Origin: Psychrobacter urativorans
GTDB taxonomy: Bacteria; Pseudomonadota; Gammaproteobacteria; Pseudomonadales; Moraxellaceae
DNA: 64,000 nucleotides
Reading direction: 5' to 3'
Assembly: GCF_001298525.1 (NCBI RefSeq)
Contig: NZ_CP012678.1
Span: forward strand, 1 to 64,000
In this document: positions 9,070-17,724 of the stretch, piece after piece
How positions within the stretch are numbered: the first letter of the stretch is position 1
Layout of the letters: every line of letters starts with the position of its first letter
Position numbers and translations under genes: made by a program
The notes under the pieces: generated by a model
The model's database searches: none
What the model saw: the letters and a program-made list of their open reading frames with translations, nothing else
Told to the model about the DNA's origin: nothing

Positions 9070-10326
9070 ATGAATGTATCGTCTACAAAAACAATCACTG
9101 CACCATCAATCACTGTACCAACCCCTTATTACTTGCTTGATGAAGCGGCGATTGTGGCTAATATGCAGATTATCGCGCGTCTGTGTGAATTGTCTGGTGC
9201 TAAAGCATTGTTAGCACTGAAATGCTTTGCGACGTGGGGTGTCTTTGATGCGATGGCACCTTATTTACACGGTACGACGTCCTCTTCGCTCAATGAAGTG
9301 CGTTTAGGTCGTGAGACTTTTGGTAACCGTGATGATAATGGCGCTGAGAAAGAAACGCATGCGTATAGCGTGGCATATAGCGCGAATGAGATTCCTGAAG
9401 TATTAAAGTATGCTGATAAAATCATCTTTAATTCGTTCTCGCAGCTGAGTGCTTTTAAAGACCAAGCCCAGGCGCAAAATATTCCAGTCGGTTTACGTCT
9501 CAATCCAAAAACCAGTAACTCCTCCTTTATTATTGCCGATCCTGCACGTCCATTTAGTCGTTTAGGTGAGCATGATAAAGCGCGTATTGCTGCGGTATTA
9601 GATGACATTACTGGAGTCATGATACATAACAACTGTGAAAATGACAGTTTTGAAGCGTTTAGCGAAAGCTTGGCGGATATCGAAGCGCGCTTTGGCGATA
9701 TCTTACAGCAGCTAGAATGGGTCAGCTTAGGTGGTGGCATTCATTTTATCGCCCCTGATTATCCATTGGAAAAATTAGCTGAACGTCTAAAAACTTTTAG
9801 CGAAAAGTATGGGGTGCAAGTCTATCTTGAACCGGGTGAAGCGAGTATTCATGGCGCTGGAACGTTGGTCACTACCGTATTAGATACCCTGCATAATGAA
9901 AAAAATCTTGCTGTGGTCGATTCTTCTATCGAAGCGCACATGCTCGATTTGCTGATTTATCGTGAGTCCGCGCCGATAGTCGCTATCAATGGTCAGCCTG
10001 TCACTATTGCACCTTTAGATACCGCGTTAAATAAAGACGTGGCAGATAGTGATAGTGAGGCATTAGTTAAAAACTCATCAGCAGACAATACCATTATTTA
10101 CGGTCGTTCTTGTTTAGCGGGTGATATCTTTGGTGAATATAGCTTACCAACGACCTTAAACGTGGGCGATACCGTCACCTTTGGCAATGCAGCAGGTTAT
10201 ACCATGGTCAAAAAGAACTGGTTTAATGGCGTCAATATGCCCGCAATTGTCATTCGTCGTCTTGATGGTACGATTGATATTCAGCGTGAGTTTGATTATC
10301 AAGAGTATAAGGCAAGTTTGTCGTAA
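9070..10326 (+). CDS. nspC: Carboxynorspermidine / carboxyspermidine decarboxylase
   Basis: A PLP enzyme of the alanine-racemase-fold decarboxylases that removes CO2 from carboxy(nor)spermidine to give (nor)spermidine. The product is 418 aa. The likely PLP lysine is Lys51 in LALKCFATW, and the C-terminal active-site segment SCLAGDIFGEY is present. The ATG at 9070 is preferred over an upstream TTG at 9034 because the family begins near here, though the ribosome site is weak. The partner synthase follows about 280 bases downstream on the same strand. Confidence 0.9.
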   Translation: MNVSSTKTITAPSITVPTPYYLLDEAAIVANMQIIARLCELSGAKALLALKCFATWGVFDAMAPYLHGTTSSSLNEVRLGRETFGNRDDNGAEKETHAYSVAYSANEIPEVLKYADKIIFNSFSQLSAFKDQAQAQNIPVGLRLNPKTSNSSFIIADPARPFSRLGEHDKARIAAVLDDITGVMIHNNCENDSFEAFSESLADIEARFGDILQQLEWVSLGGGIHFIAPDYPLEKLAERLKTFSEKYGVQVYLEPGEASIHGAGTLVTTVLDTLHNEKNLAVVDSSIEAHMLDLLIYRESAPIVAINGQPVTIAPLDTALNKDVADSDSEALVKNSSADNTIIYGRSCLAGDIFGEYSLPTTLNVGDTVTFGNAAGYTMVKKNWFNGVNMPAIVIRRLDGTIDIQREFDYQEYKASLS

Positions 10327-10452
10327 GCTGTCCGCTGTTTTAGCCCTGATTGACATTATGAATAAGCATGATTAAAAGCGGGCTTATTTAGTGGAGTTAT
10401 ATCGCACGGTTATTTTACGATTAATTTTTACCGAAAAGGTGATGAAAATTGT

Positions 10453-10606
10453 TATAATCCTCACGGGCAAAACCAATCGTTTTGTTCATTGGGTGTGTGG
10501 GTTTTCCTCGGTCTTCCTTTTTAATTCACACATATCATTCACTCGTTTCTGTTTTGCATCGCCATTATTAATGGCACTGACAGGGACACAAAGGAGGATT
10601 GTTGCC
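10453..10606 (+). promoter_or_regulatory. TATAAT and ~140-nt leader before the carboxynorspermidine synthase gene
   Basis: A perfect TATAAT at 10453-10458 lies about 150 bases before the start codon. No convincing -35 box sits at normal spacing (TTTACC is 20 bases away). The leader holds pyrimidine-rich runs and GTGTG/CACAC arms that could pair. It ends in a very strong AAGGAGGA ribosome site. A long leader on a polyamine gene suggests possible translational control, which is inference. Confidence 0.4.
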
Positions 10607-11872
10607 TTGACATCAACCCAACCAAATAAAAAAAATGTACTTATTATTGGCGCAGGCGGTGTGGCGCAAGTGGTAGCGCATAAATGTGCCATGCATAATG
10701 ATGTGCTTGGCGAGCTTCATATCGCCTCACGCACCAAAGATAAATGCGATGCTATCGCCGAAAGCGTCGTTGAAAAAGGCAGCTTTAAGCAGCCTGCAAT
10801 CTTACATACGCATGAGCTTGATGCGCTCGATATTCCAGCAGTGATTGCCTTGATTAACGAAACGGGCATTCAAATTGTTATTAATGTTGGCTCACCTTTC
10901 TTAAATATGAGCGTGCTAGAAGCCTGTATCGAAACTGGTGTTGCCTATATTGATACTGCGATTCATGAAGATCCGCGCAAGATTTGTGAGACGCCACCAT
11001 GGTACAACAACTATGAATGGCAGCGTAAACAGCGTTGTGCCGATAATAATATCACTGCCATTTTAGGTGCAGGCTTTGATCCCGGAATGGTCAATGCCTA
11101 TGCACGACTTGGCTATGACATGATGGATAAAGGCTCAGTGACTGATATTGATATTATTGATATCAATGCCGGCAGTCATGGCAAGTACTTCGCCACAAAC
11201 TTCGACCCTGAAATTAATTTCCGTGAATTTACCGGTACGGTCTATTCTTGGCAAGACAGCAAGTGGCAGTCGAATAAAATGTTTGAAGTCAAACGCACTG
11301 ATGATTTACCAGTTGTTGGCGTGCAAAACAGCTATCTAAGTGGTCATGACGAGATTCATTCGTTATCTGCCAACTTAGATGTGCCAAATATCCGTTTTTG
11401 GATGGGCTTTGGTGAGCATTACATCAATGTCTTTACGGTGCTACAAAGCTTAGGTTTATTGTCTGAGCAACCAGTAGTGACTGCTGAAGGCTTAGAAGTT
11501 ATTCCGCTAAAAGTCGTGAAAGCTGTGCTTCCTGACCCAAGCTCATTAGCACCGAACTATACGGGTAAAACCTGTATTGGCGATGTCGTGAAAGGTAAGA
11601 AAGACGGCGTCGATTCAGAGGTATTTATTTATAATATCTCTGACCATAAAGAAGCGTATGAAGCCATGGGCAGCCAAGGTATCTCGTATACCGCAGGTGT
11701 TCCACCAGTTGCTGCTGCCATGCTTATCGCTACGGGCGAGTGGGATGCAGGCAAGATGGTCAACGTTGAAGAACTTGATGCTAAGCCATTTATTAACTTA
11801 CTTAATAAAATCGGCTTACCAACACGTATTAAAGATGCGGATGGTGATAGAGCGCTTGAATTTGATATCTAG
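10607..11872 (+). CDS. Carboxynorspermidine synthase (saccharopine dehydrogenase-like)
   Basis: Reductively couples aspartate semialdehyde to a diamine (putrescine or diaminopropane) with NADPH, giving the substrate of NspC. The 421-aa product begins with a Rossmann motif (LIIGAGGVAQVV, residues 12-23) and continues as a saccharopine-dehydrogenase-family protein. The start is taken as TTG at 10607 because AAGGAGGA ends 8 bases upstream. Longer readings add a hydrophobic, unconserved N-terminus. With nspC it makes a complete S-adenosylmethionine-independent spermidine route. Confidence 0.88.
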   Translation: MTSTQPNKKNVLIIGAGGVAQVVAHKCAMHNDVLGELHIASRTKDKCDAIAESVVEKGSFKQPAILHTHELDALDIPAVIALINETGIQIVINVGSPFLNMSVLEACIETGVAYIDTAIHEDPRKICETPPWYNNYEWQRKQRCADNNITAILGAGFDPGMVNAYARLGYDMMDKGSVTDIDIIDINAGSHGKYFATNFDPEINFREFTGTVYSWQDSKWQSNKMFEVKRTDDLPVVGVQNSYLSGHDEIHSLSANLDVPNIRFWMGFGEHYINVFTVLQSLGLLSEQPVVTAEGLEVIPLKVVKAVLPDPSSLAPNYTGKTCIGDVVKGKKDGVDSEVFIYNISDHKEAYEAMGSQGISYTAGVPPVAAAMLIATGEWDAGKMVNVEELDAKPFINLLNKIGLPTRIKDADGDRALEFDI

Positions 11873-11950
11873 TTGATGATTTAGCATGGCTATTATGATT
11901 ATGATGGCTGAAGTTATCATGCATTAAATAGCAAATTATCCTTAAAAATA

Positions 11951-11983
11951 CCGTATTAAGTTTCGACTTGATGCGGTTTTTTT
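11951..11983 (+). terminator. Rho-independent terminator after the polyamine genes
   Basis: The stem CCGTATTAAG / CTTGATGCGG (two G-U pairs in RNA) is followed by seven T. Confidence 0.8.
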
Positions 11984-12064
11984 AATTGTGTCATGCGTAA
12001 ATTTGCAATTAGGCTGGCACTTATTTATCCTAGTGTATACAAAATACGATAAAGGACTGCTATT

Positions 12065-12724
12065 TTGACCACAACTTCACCATTAGAACGCTATAAACTC
12101 TTTGATTCAATTGAAGATGTCACCCAACTTAACGTGCTGTTGGTGCTAGAGTCACCACATATCAATGAGTATATTCACAGACATCCGGCTGCCGGAAATG
12201 CTGCTGCCGAGCTGACGAAATTTTTTACCGCGCAAGGCTATGCCAGCTGTTTTAACGACGATTTGCCCATCGGTTGTAATATTAAAACGCAGCGATATCC
12301 ATTCTTAGGCATTATAAATTGCTCTTCATTACCGATGAACAAAGAATTCTACCCGTGTACTATGACTATGGCAGAAGAGAAAGCCGTGCTTGTCGATAAG
12401 TTAATGGTAATGAGAACTCAATTAAGCAAAGGTATTGACGCAGACTATATCAAACCATCTGCGCCAGAATGTAAGCTGTTTAATGACTTTGCAAAACGCT
12501 TAACCAACTTGATTTATGCAACAACATCAGTAGAAAAAGCAGACGACATTATTATTATACCCTGTGGTTATGTCGCAACCAATTTTGTCAAACGATTCCA
12601 AGCTAATTATAAAGGCACGTTGAATATTTTGAAGCATCTTCCGCATCCTAGCGCGGCAGACTGGGAAGAGTGTATTAAAAACATCACCATCACCGATAAT
12701 ATTCCGCAAGACATGCTGCCTTAA
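12065..12724 (+). CDS. Uracil-DNA glycosylase-like protein (distant)
   Basis: The 219-aa product starts at a TTG. It has LVLESPH at residues 26-32, a central IINCSSLP segment, a PCGYVA segment, and LPHPSAADW near the C-terminus with His194-Pro-Ser. This order resembles the uracil-DNA glycosylase superfamily, which has an N-terminal catalytic loop and a C-terminal HPS loop. The catalytic Asp/Glu pattern of the classical families is not clear, so substrate and activity are open. A broken second copy lies 0.8 kb downstream. It is first in the AT-rich accessory block. Confidence 0.5.
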   Translation: MTTTSPLERYKLFDSIEDVTQLNVLLVLESPHINEYIHRHPAAGNAAAELTKFFTAQGYASCFNDDLPIGCNIKTQRYPFLGIINCSSLPMNKEFYPCTMTMAEEKAVLVDKLMVMRTQLSKGIDADYIKPSAPECKLFNDFAKRLTNLIYATTSVEKADDIIIIPCGYVATNFVKRFQANYKGTLNILKHLPHPSAADWEECIKNITITDNIPQDMLP

Positions 12725-13095
12725 ACGCGGTTATGATAATTAGAATATGATAAACGCTCATATCACTAAAGTATGCATGTTAAGCGATATTAAAGCATAA
12801 TAAACATCTCGTTAATTGCACGATAAGTCACTTCTAAAAAAACTCATAATGTATCTATGAAATTCAACTTGTTTCTAAATTATTTCATTAATGTGTCAAA
12901 TGTTTTTTCTTGAATCCTGATTAGTGATAATATAGCTTGCCTAATAACGAGTCTATTAAAACTACATTTAAATAGCATTCACTTAGAAAAAAATGGTGAT
13001 AATTATAATATTTTTTTAAATTTTATATAAATAGTGAGTTTTTTAGACAGCAATTATAATTATTTTATTCAAAATTATATAGATGGATTTTACTT
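12725..13095. other. AT-rich spacer, no gene seen
   Basis: The first ~20 bases resemble the sequence just after the degenerate copy at 14011, so the duplication ran past the stop codon. The remainder is strongly AT-rich with runs of A and T. No ORF or clear promoter is seen. Confidence 0.6.
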
Positions 13096-13452
13096 ATGAA
13101 TGACGCAGTTGCTCAAAGATTTAAAAACGAAAATGAGAAGTTCTGTAGTGAATGTGGCGATAATATTAATGCCAAGGCTGAGATTTGTCCCAAATGCGGC
13201 GTTAGGCAGATTCCAGTATCATATGGACGTGTATCAGCACCTAATGGAAAAAATAAGGTGACGGCAGCTCTATTAGCCTTTTTCCTTGGTGGTTTTGGCG
13301 CTCATAAATTCTATTTAGGTAAAGTTGGAATGGGGATTCTTTACTTAATATTCTTTTGGACATTTATCCCTGCAATTATTGCGTTTATTGAATTCATTAT
13401 CTTACTTGTTATGAGTGACGATGAATTTAATAGGAAGTACGGTATGGCTTAA
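13096..13452 (+). CDS. Zinc-ribbon and TM2-domain membrane protein
   Basis: The 118-aa product has two domains. A CxxC-x10-CxxC zinc ribbon uses Cys17, Cys20, Cys31 and Cys34. After a short linker follows a TM2 domain: two membrane helices around residues 55-105 with the conserved GGFGAHKFYLG stretch and a DDEFNRKYG tail. TM2 proteins are common in bacteria, but no general function is established. The gene sits between the glycosylase-like gene and its broken copy. Confidence 0.88.
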   Translation: MNDAVAQRFKNENEKFCSECGDNINAKAEICPKCGVRQIPVSYGRVSAPNGKNKVTAALLAFFLGGFGAHKFYLGKVGMGILYLIFFWTFIPAIIAFIEFIILLVMSDDEFNRKYGMA

Positions 13453-13551
13453 AAGTGTTAAATTATTTAATATTATTTTCTGTTTTATGCAATGAATGAT
13501 GTTATTAGTACTGAATAAATTGTTTTATTTACGCCTAAGTTTTTCTCCTTC

Positions 13552-14010
13552 TAATGAATATATTCATAGGCATCCTGCCGCAGGTAATGCACAGCCGAGC
13601 TAACGAAATTTTTTACCGATCAAGGCTATGCCAGCTGTTTTAACGACGATTTGCCCATTGGCTGTAATATTAAAATGCAGCACTATTCATTTTTAGATAT
13701 TATGAATTGTTCCTCATTACCTATGAATAAAGAATTTTATCCGTGCACAATGGCAGAATGTGAGCTGTTTAATGATTTTACTAAACGCTTAGCCATCCTG
13801 ATTGACGCAACAACATCAGTAGAAAAAGCAGATAAAATTATTCTATTCTATGGTTATGTCGCAACCAATTTCGTCAAGCGTTTCCAAGTAACCTATGAAG
13901 ATGTACTGAATGTCTTAGAGCATCTATCGCATCCTAGCGCGGCTGACTGGGAAGATTGTATTAAAAACATCACCATCACTGTTCTCATTCCGCAAGACAT
14001 TCTCCCTTAA
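13552..14010 (+). pseudogene. Degenerate duplicate of the glycosylase-like gene at 12065
   Basis: The sequence matches the 12065 gene from its NEYIHRHPAAGN segment to its last codon. There is a one-base deletion near 13585 that shifts the frame to an early stop. There is also an in-frame loss of about 33 residues between YPCTM and ECxLF, apparently by recombination between short CAGAA repeats. The 5' end is missing. An open stretch of 119 codons from 13651 remains but lacks the N-terminal motif, and PCGYVA has become FYGYVA. Confidence 0.85.
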
Positions 14011-14014
14011 ACGT

Positions 14015-14158
14015 GGTTATGATTTGACTGGATTAACCAAGCAGCAAGTCATTGATGACGTGCTTGAGCAATACGAGGCGTATTTGACGTTTTTGACGAT
14101 GCCTATGGAAACTGATGTGGAGTTAGAGCAAGCAATGCTAGTAGTGGGTAGAAAGTAA
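14015..14158 (+). pseudogene. Gene scrap: C-terminal fragment, 47 codons
   Basis: An open frame reads GYDLTGLTKQQVIDDVLEQY and onward to MLVVGRK and a stop. It is helix-rich and protein-like in codon use, but has no start codon or ribosome site and follows directly on the broken duplicate. It is probably the tail of a lost gene that I cannot name. Confidence 0.4.
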
Positions 14159-14186
14159 AAGGAATGGGCAGATGGTTGGAAGATAA

Positions 14187-14303
14187 TCCTGCCTTTTTCT
14201 ATTATCTACTCAACTGAGCGGTGAGCTGGCACAGTTTGGCGCATTCCTTCTAAACACTAGACAACGCCAAAACCTCGCCACCGCAATCTACCCAATCGAG
14301 TAG
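14187..14303 (+). pseudogene. Second gene scrap, 38 codons
   Basis: An open frame ends GELAQFGAFLLNTRQRQNL...YPIE and a stop, without a start codon or ribosome site. It looks coding-derived, but the short length allows chance. It belongs to the same decayed 13.5-14.3 kb patch. Confidence 0.25.
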
Positions 14304-14371
14304 GATAACCGCTTTATTTGATATTATTGGCGTATTAAATTTACATTATGAAAACACTAGGATAATTAACT

Positions 14372-15115
14372 ATGGAATGGATCAACAAGCCAGAACATGA
14401 TTTAGATATAGAAGATACATGGCAAAAATTTGTTAAATTACAAGATGGTAAAGTCTTATCTGATGATTTTGGTACATCCGTAGACTTTGCTAACGCTGAT
14501 TTTTGGTTTGAAAAAGATAGGGTTATTATAGAGCTGAAAGAGATACAAACAGAATTCTTAGATAAGAACAAGGAAAAGATTCAAGACCTTATCAATAAAT
14601 ATGTTAAAAAAGACAATTTGTCTTTAAAAGACATTTTTGCCGGTAATTTCCCCGACAGTTTTTGGAGTGATTATGTAAGATTAGTTAGACCTGCTATATC
14701 CCGAATTTTAAGAAAAGCAAACAAACAAATCAAAGAAACTAGAAAGTATCTAGAGTACCCTGAAGCTAGAGGGATAGTAGTATTGGTTAATGATGGCTTT
14801 ACATCTTTCTCGGCTCAAACAGTATTAGGTTTAGTATGTAATATTTTGGTTAATATTTATTCATCAATAGATGGTTTCGTTTTATTAACCGTGAATTCAT
14901 ATGTTGCTATTGAAAATTCTAATATACCGTGTCAAGTTTGGATACCCTCCTATAGTCCTGGGATTGAGTATACATCGCTACCTGACTTCGTGAACGAACT
15001 AGGTAGAGAGTGGAGGAAGTTTATAGACACATTAATTGGACCGTCTGATTTGTCTGAAGAGCGAGATAGCTTATCTGGGATGGGGTCTATGCCTTATATA
15101 AACAGATTAGAGTAA
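14372..15115 (+). CDS. Orphan protein with a PD-(D/E)XK nuclease-like motif
   Basis: The 247-aa product has no signal peptide. I do not recognise the family. Residues 38-57 read as a strand with Asp43, then VIIELKE with Glu54-x-Lys56, which fits the D...(D/E)xK core of restriction-like nucleases. Charged helices follow (60-130), and the later segment IVVLVNDGFTSFS would suit a core strand. Base use is more AT-rich than neighbouring core genes, consistent with acquisition. A defence or repair role is only a guess. Confidence 0.6.
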   Translation: MEWINKPEHDLDIEDTWQKFVKLQDGKVLSDDFGTSVDFANADFWFEKDRVIIELKEIQTEFLDKNKEKIQDLINKYVKKDNLSLKDIFAGNFPDSFWSDYVRLVRPAISRILRKANKQIKETRKYLEYPEARGIVVLVNDGFTSFSAQTVLGLVCNILVNIYSSIDGFVLLTVNSYVAIENSNIPCQVWIPSYSPGIEYTSLPDFVNELGREWRKFIDTLIGPSDLSEERDSLSGMGSMPYINRLE

Positions 15116-15249
15116 ATGATAACATGACATCAATTAAATTAAATCAGGTAAGCAATTAGCAAAGTTAACAAATGTATTGTGAATGTGATAAAAGTAAAGC
15201 TTTCTTGATTTTCAAAATATATAAAAGAGTTTTTCTAAAACTCAAGTTC

Positions 15250-15714
15250 TTAAAACTTCGAGGCTTTCCTACGCACATTACTCAAATAAATCAAATACAA
15301 CGCGCCAGCGAGTAGAGCAATTGCCGCCATGCGTTTTTCATCCAGTCGCAGTTGGGTATTGCCAAACCAACCAAAATGATCCACCAAAAGTCCCATGATG
15401 ATTTGTCCAGCGATGACCGCCACAATGGTTGCTGCCGTACCAATACGCGGCACACCAATCACGATTGCCACCATAGAAAACGTACCAAACAGCGCGCCTG
15501 ATAATTGCCAAGTTGGCACACTGAACATCGTCGATGCTTGTGTTGGCTCAAAGAAAATCACCAGCAACCATAAAATAACCGCCGCGACCACGTTGGCAAG
15601 CCATGCTGTCGTCACTACATCGGTACGGACGCTGAGCGTACCATTGATGGAAGACTGCGCGGCAATTGCCATACCACCCATCAATAACAAAGGGAAAGTG
15701 AAGGTTAATAGCAT
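15250..15714 (-). CDS. DUF606 (YdcZ-like) membrane protein, second of a pair
   Basis: 154 aa with about five predicted membrane helices. It belongs to the DUF606 family, in the drug/metabolite transporter superfamily. Family marks include the early GGMAIAAQSSINGTL segment and the GQIIMGLLVDHFGWFG segment. It lies 40 bases downstream of a paralogue of similar size on the same strand. A substrate cannot be inferred. Confidence 0.8.
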   Translation of the reverse strand: MLLTFTFPLLLMGGMAIAAQSSINGTLSVRTDVVTTAWLANVVAAVILWLLVIFFEPTQASTMFSVPTWQLSGALFGTFSMVAIVIGVPRIGTAATIVAVIAGQIIMGLLVDHFGWFGNTQLRLDEKRMAAIALLAGALYLIYLSNVRRKASKF

Positions 15715-15754
15715 GGAATTTTCCTTAACATCGTATTTTTATTTATCTTTATTT

Positions 15755-16198
15755 TTAATAGATCAGCCAAAGAGCAATCATAATCAGCACCAATGCAAAC
15801 ACTCGATAGATATCAATGGCGCGGCGCTCACTGCCTAAAATCCCAAAATGGTCAATGGCAAGACTGGCGGTGATTTGTCCACATAAAATCCCAACCATCG
15901 TTGTGCCAACACCAACTAATGGTGTGGCGATAGTGAGCACAATGGTATATATAAAACCGACCAGACCACCTGTTAATAGCCAGCGTGGCTGCTTGGGTAA
16001 TATGGCTAAATAGTTGCGTTTGCCTGCAAGTTTTAGCCCAATCATCGCCACACTAAATACCAACACTCCTATCAGAAAGATAGATAAAGACGCCGATAAG
16101 CGCCCGATTTCCTCTCCCAATGGTCCTAAAAATGCCGCCTCTAATGCCAGCGCCATGCCGCCCAGAACGACGAATAACAACATCAAAATTTGCTTCAT
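15755..16198 (-). CDS. DUF606 (YdcZ-like) membrane protein, first of a pair
   Basis: 147 aa with about five membrane helices. It has the matching family segment CGQITASLAIDHFGILG, and its N-terminal GGMALALEAAFLGPLG corresponds to the same region in the downstream gene. The two proteins are clearly diverged, which suits a heteromeric transporter such as those formed by paired small multidrug-resistance proteins. It is likely the promoter-proximal gene of a two-gene operon. Confidence 0.8.
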   Translation of the reverse strand: MKQILMLLFVVLGGMALALEAAFLGPLGEEIGRLSASLSIFLIGVLVFSVAMIGLKLAGKRNYLAILPKQPRWLLTGGLVGFIYTIVLTIATPLVGVGTTMVGILCGQITASLAIDHFGILGSERRAIDIYRVFALVLIMIALWLIY

Positions 16199-16528
16199 GG
16201 CTTCCCTTTTTTTGTGCCAAACGTTACTTTATTCATTACTTTGACCATGCTGATAATGACAGCGCCCACATTGTAGGGCGATGTTGAGCGCTAAGCAACT
16301 GGATGGCTTGATACAGTGATATTATTTAATAGATAGTCATTATATTTAATAATAGTTAATTAGTAGGATGCTACCAAAATATTGAGAGACAGATATCACT
16401 TTGCCATAATTTCAATTAGACTTTATGGCCAATTGTGGCTCAAGCTATCACTAAAATAGCCCGCTGAACGAGCTGGCTGTTCTATAAATGTGCTATTTAT
16501 TTTTAGCGTGAATTTTCAAGGAAGAAGA
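16199..16528. other. Divergent spacer, no gene seen
   Basis: The AT-rich region between the DUF606 pair and the PaiB-like gene must hold promoters for both directions. I see no sigma70 pair good enough to call. Confidence 0.5.
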
Positions 16529-17164
16529 ATGCACATTCCAAAGCAGTTTAAGCAAGAAAAGGGTACGGAGCTTTTAGAATTGATGCGCGAGTATCATTTT
16601 GCCACACTTGTCACGCATTCCACATCAGGCATGGAGGCGAATCATCTGCCGATATCTTTATCATGGCAAGAAGATAAGCTATACCTGCACGCGCACATTG
16701 CTAAAATAAATAGCCTTTGGCAATTTGTAGCTGAGTCCTCAGAAGTGCTGGTCGTTTTTAACGGTCCTAATTGTTATATCTCGCCAAATCATTACCCAAC
16801 CAAACAGCAAACGGGTAAAGCTGTTCCCACGTGGAATTATGTCACCGTGCATGTCAAAGGTAGCATCTCTTTTATTCATGATGCTGCATGGATATATCAG
16901 GCGCTAGAAAAATTAACATCTGAACACGAGTCAGAGCTTGATAATCCATGGGCGATGTCTGATGCACCCGCGCCTTATATTGATAAGATGTTACCTGCCA
17001 TTGTCGGTATTGAGATAGCGGTGACATCTATGACTGGGCAATGGAAATTAAGTCAAAATCAACCAACGATAAACCAGCTAGGCGTTATTCAAGGATTGTC
17101 TGTTAGCAAAAAGCAAAATGATAAAACTGTAGCGGCTATGGTTCAAGCGCAGTTGCAAGCGTAA
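16529..17164 (+). CDS. PaiB-like FMN-binding protein
   Basis: The 211-aa product matches the PaiB family: N-terminal MHIPKQF, then a split-barrel flavin-binding domain with NHLPISL, ISPNHYP and VPTWNYVTVHVKG. In Bacillus, PaiB is described as a negative regulator of sporulation and protease genes. In proteobacteria the role is unclear, and a flavin- or heme-linked function is possible. The ATG at 16529 follows AAGGAAGA by 3-4 bases, so a longer upstream reading is not used. Confidence 0.85.
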   Translation: MHIPKQFKQEKGTELLELMREYHFATLVTHSTSGMEANHLPISLSWQEDKLYLHAHIAKINSLWQFVAESSEVLVVFNGPNCYISPNHYPTKQQTGKAVPTWNYVTVHVKGSISFIHDAAWIYQALEKLTSEHESELDNPWAMSDAPAPYIDKMLPAIVGIEIAVTSMTGQWKLSQNQPTINQLGVIQGLSVSKKQNDKTVAAMVQAQLQA

Positions 17165-17257
17165 GCAAATAAATTTTCTGCTAAGAGATATCAATGATTT
17201 AAGAAATAAGTTAAACCATATATTTTGTCTTATTTCTTATAATAGGAACTTTTTTTA

Positions 17258-17674
17258 ATGCTACCACCAGTCATTCAAGAAGAAGCCACTGGCTGCGGTA
17301 TCGCCTCCGTTGCTAATATTTTAGGTAAGAGCTATCAGCAGATGAAGGCAATTGCTAATTCGATGGGTATTTATGCTGACGATAAATCGCTGTGGTCGGA
17401 TACGGAATACGTCAGAAAACTACTAACAAACGCGGGCGTTAGCCTATCGCCAGAGGAAACGCCTTTTAACTCTTGGGGTAAACTGCCCGATACCGCCTTA
17501 TTGGCAATTAAGTATCATGTTGTTAATAATATAAATTATTGGCATTGGGTGGTATTTAAGCGTATCAATGGTCAGCCTGTTGTATTGGATTCAGCCAGTT
17601 ATCTGCCTAACAATATTCTCACGGACTTTGATGCGATGCAGCCAAAATGGTTTATCACAGTGAAAGGTACATAA
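17258..17674 (+). CDS. C39-like peptidase-domain protein
   Basis: 138 aa, essentially one papain-fold domain of the bacteriocin-processing C39 type. Gln7 stands six residues before Cys13 (TGCGIASVANILG), the usual oxyanion-hole spacing. His96 is in NYWHWVV and Asp111 in VVLDSAS, completing a catalytic triad. There is no ABC transporter fused or adjacent and no signal peptide, so this is a stand-alone cytosolic member. Its substrate is unknown. Confidence 0.7.
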   Translation: MLPPVIQEEATGCGIASVANILGKSYQQMKAIANSMGIYADDKSLWSDTEYVRKLLTNAGVSLSPEETPFNSWGKLPDTALLAIKYHVVNNINYWHWVVFKRINGQPVVLDSASYLPNNILTDFDAMQPKWFITVKGT

Positions 17675-17724
17675 TTCTATTTAAAATGAATAAGACAGAC
17701 GTAAAATTATTTAAGGAGTTTACC

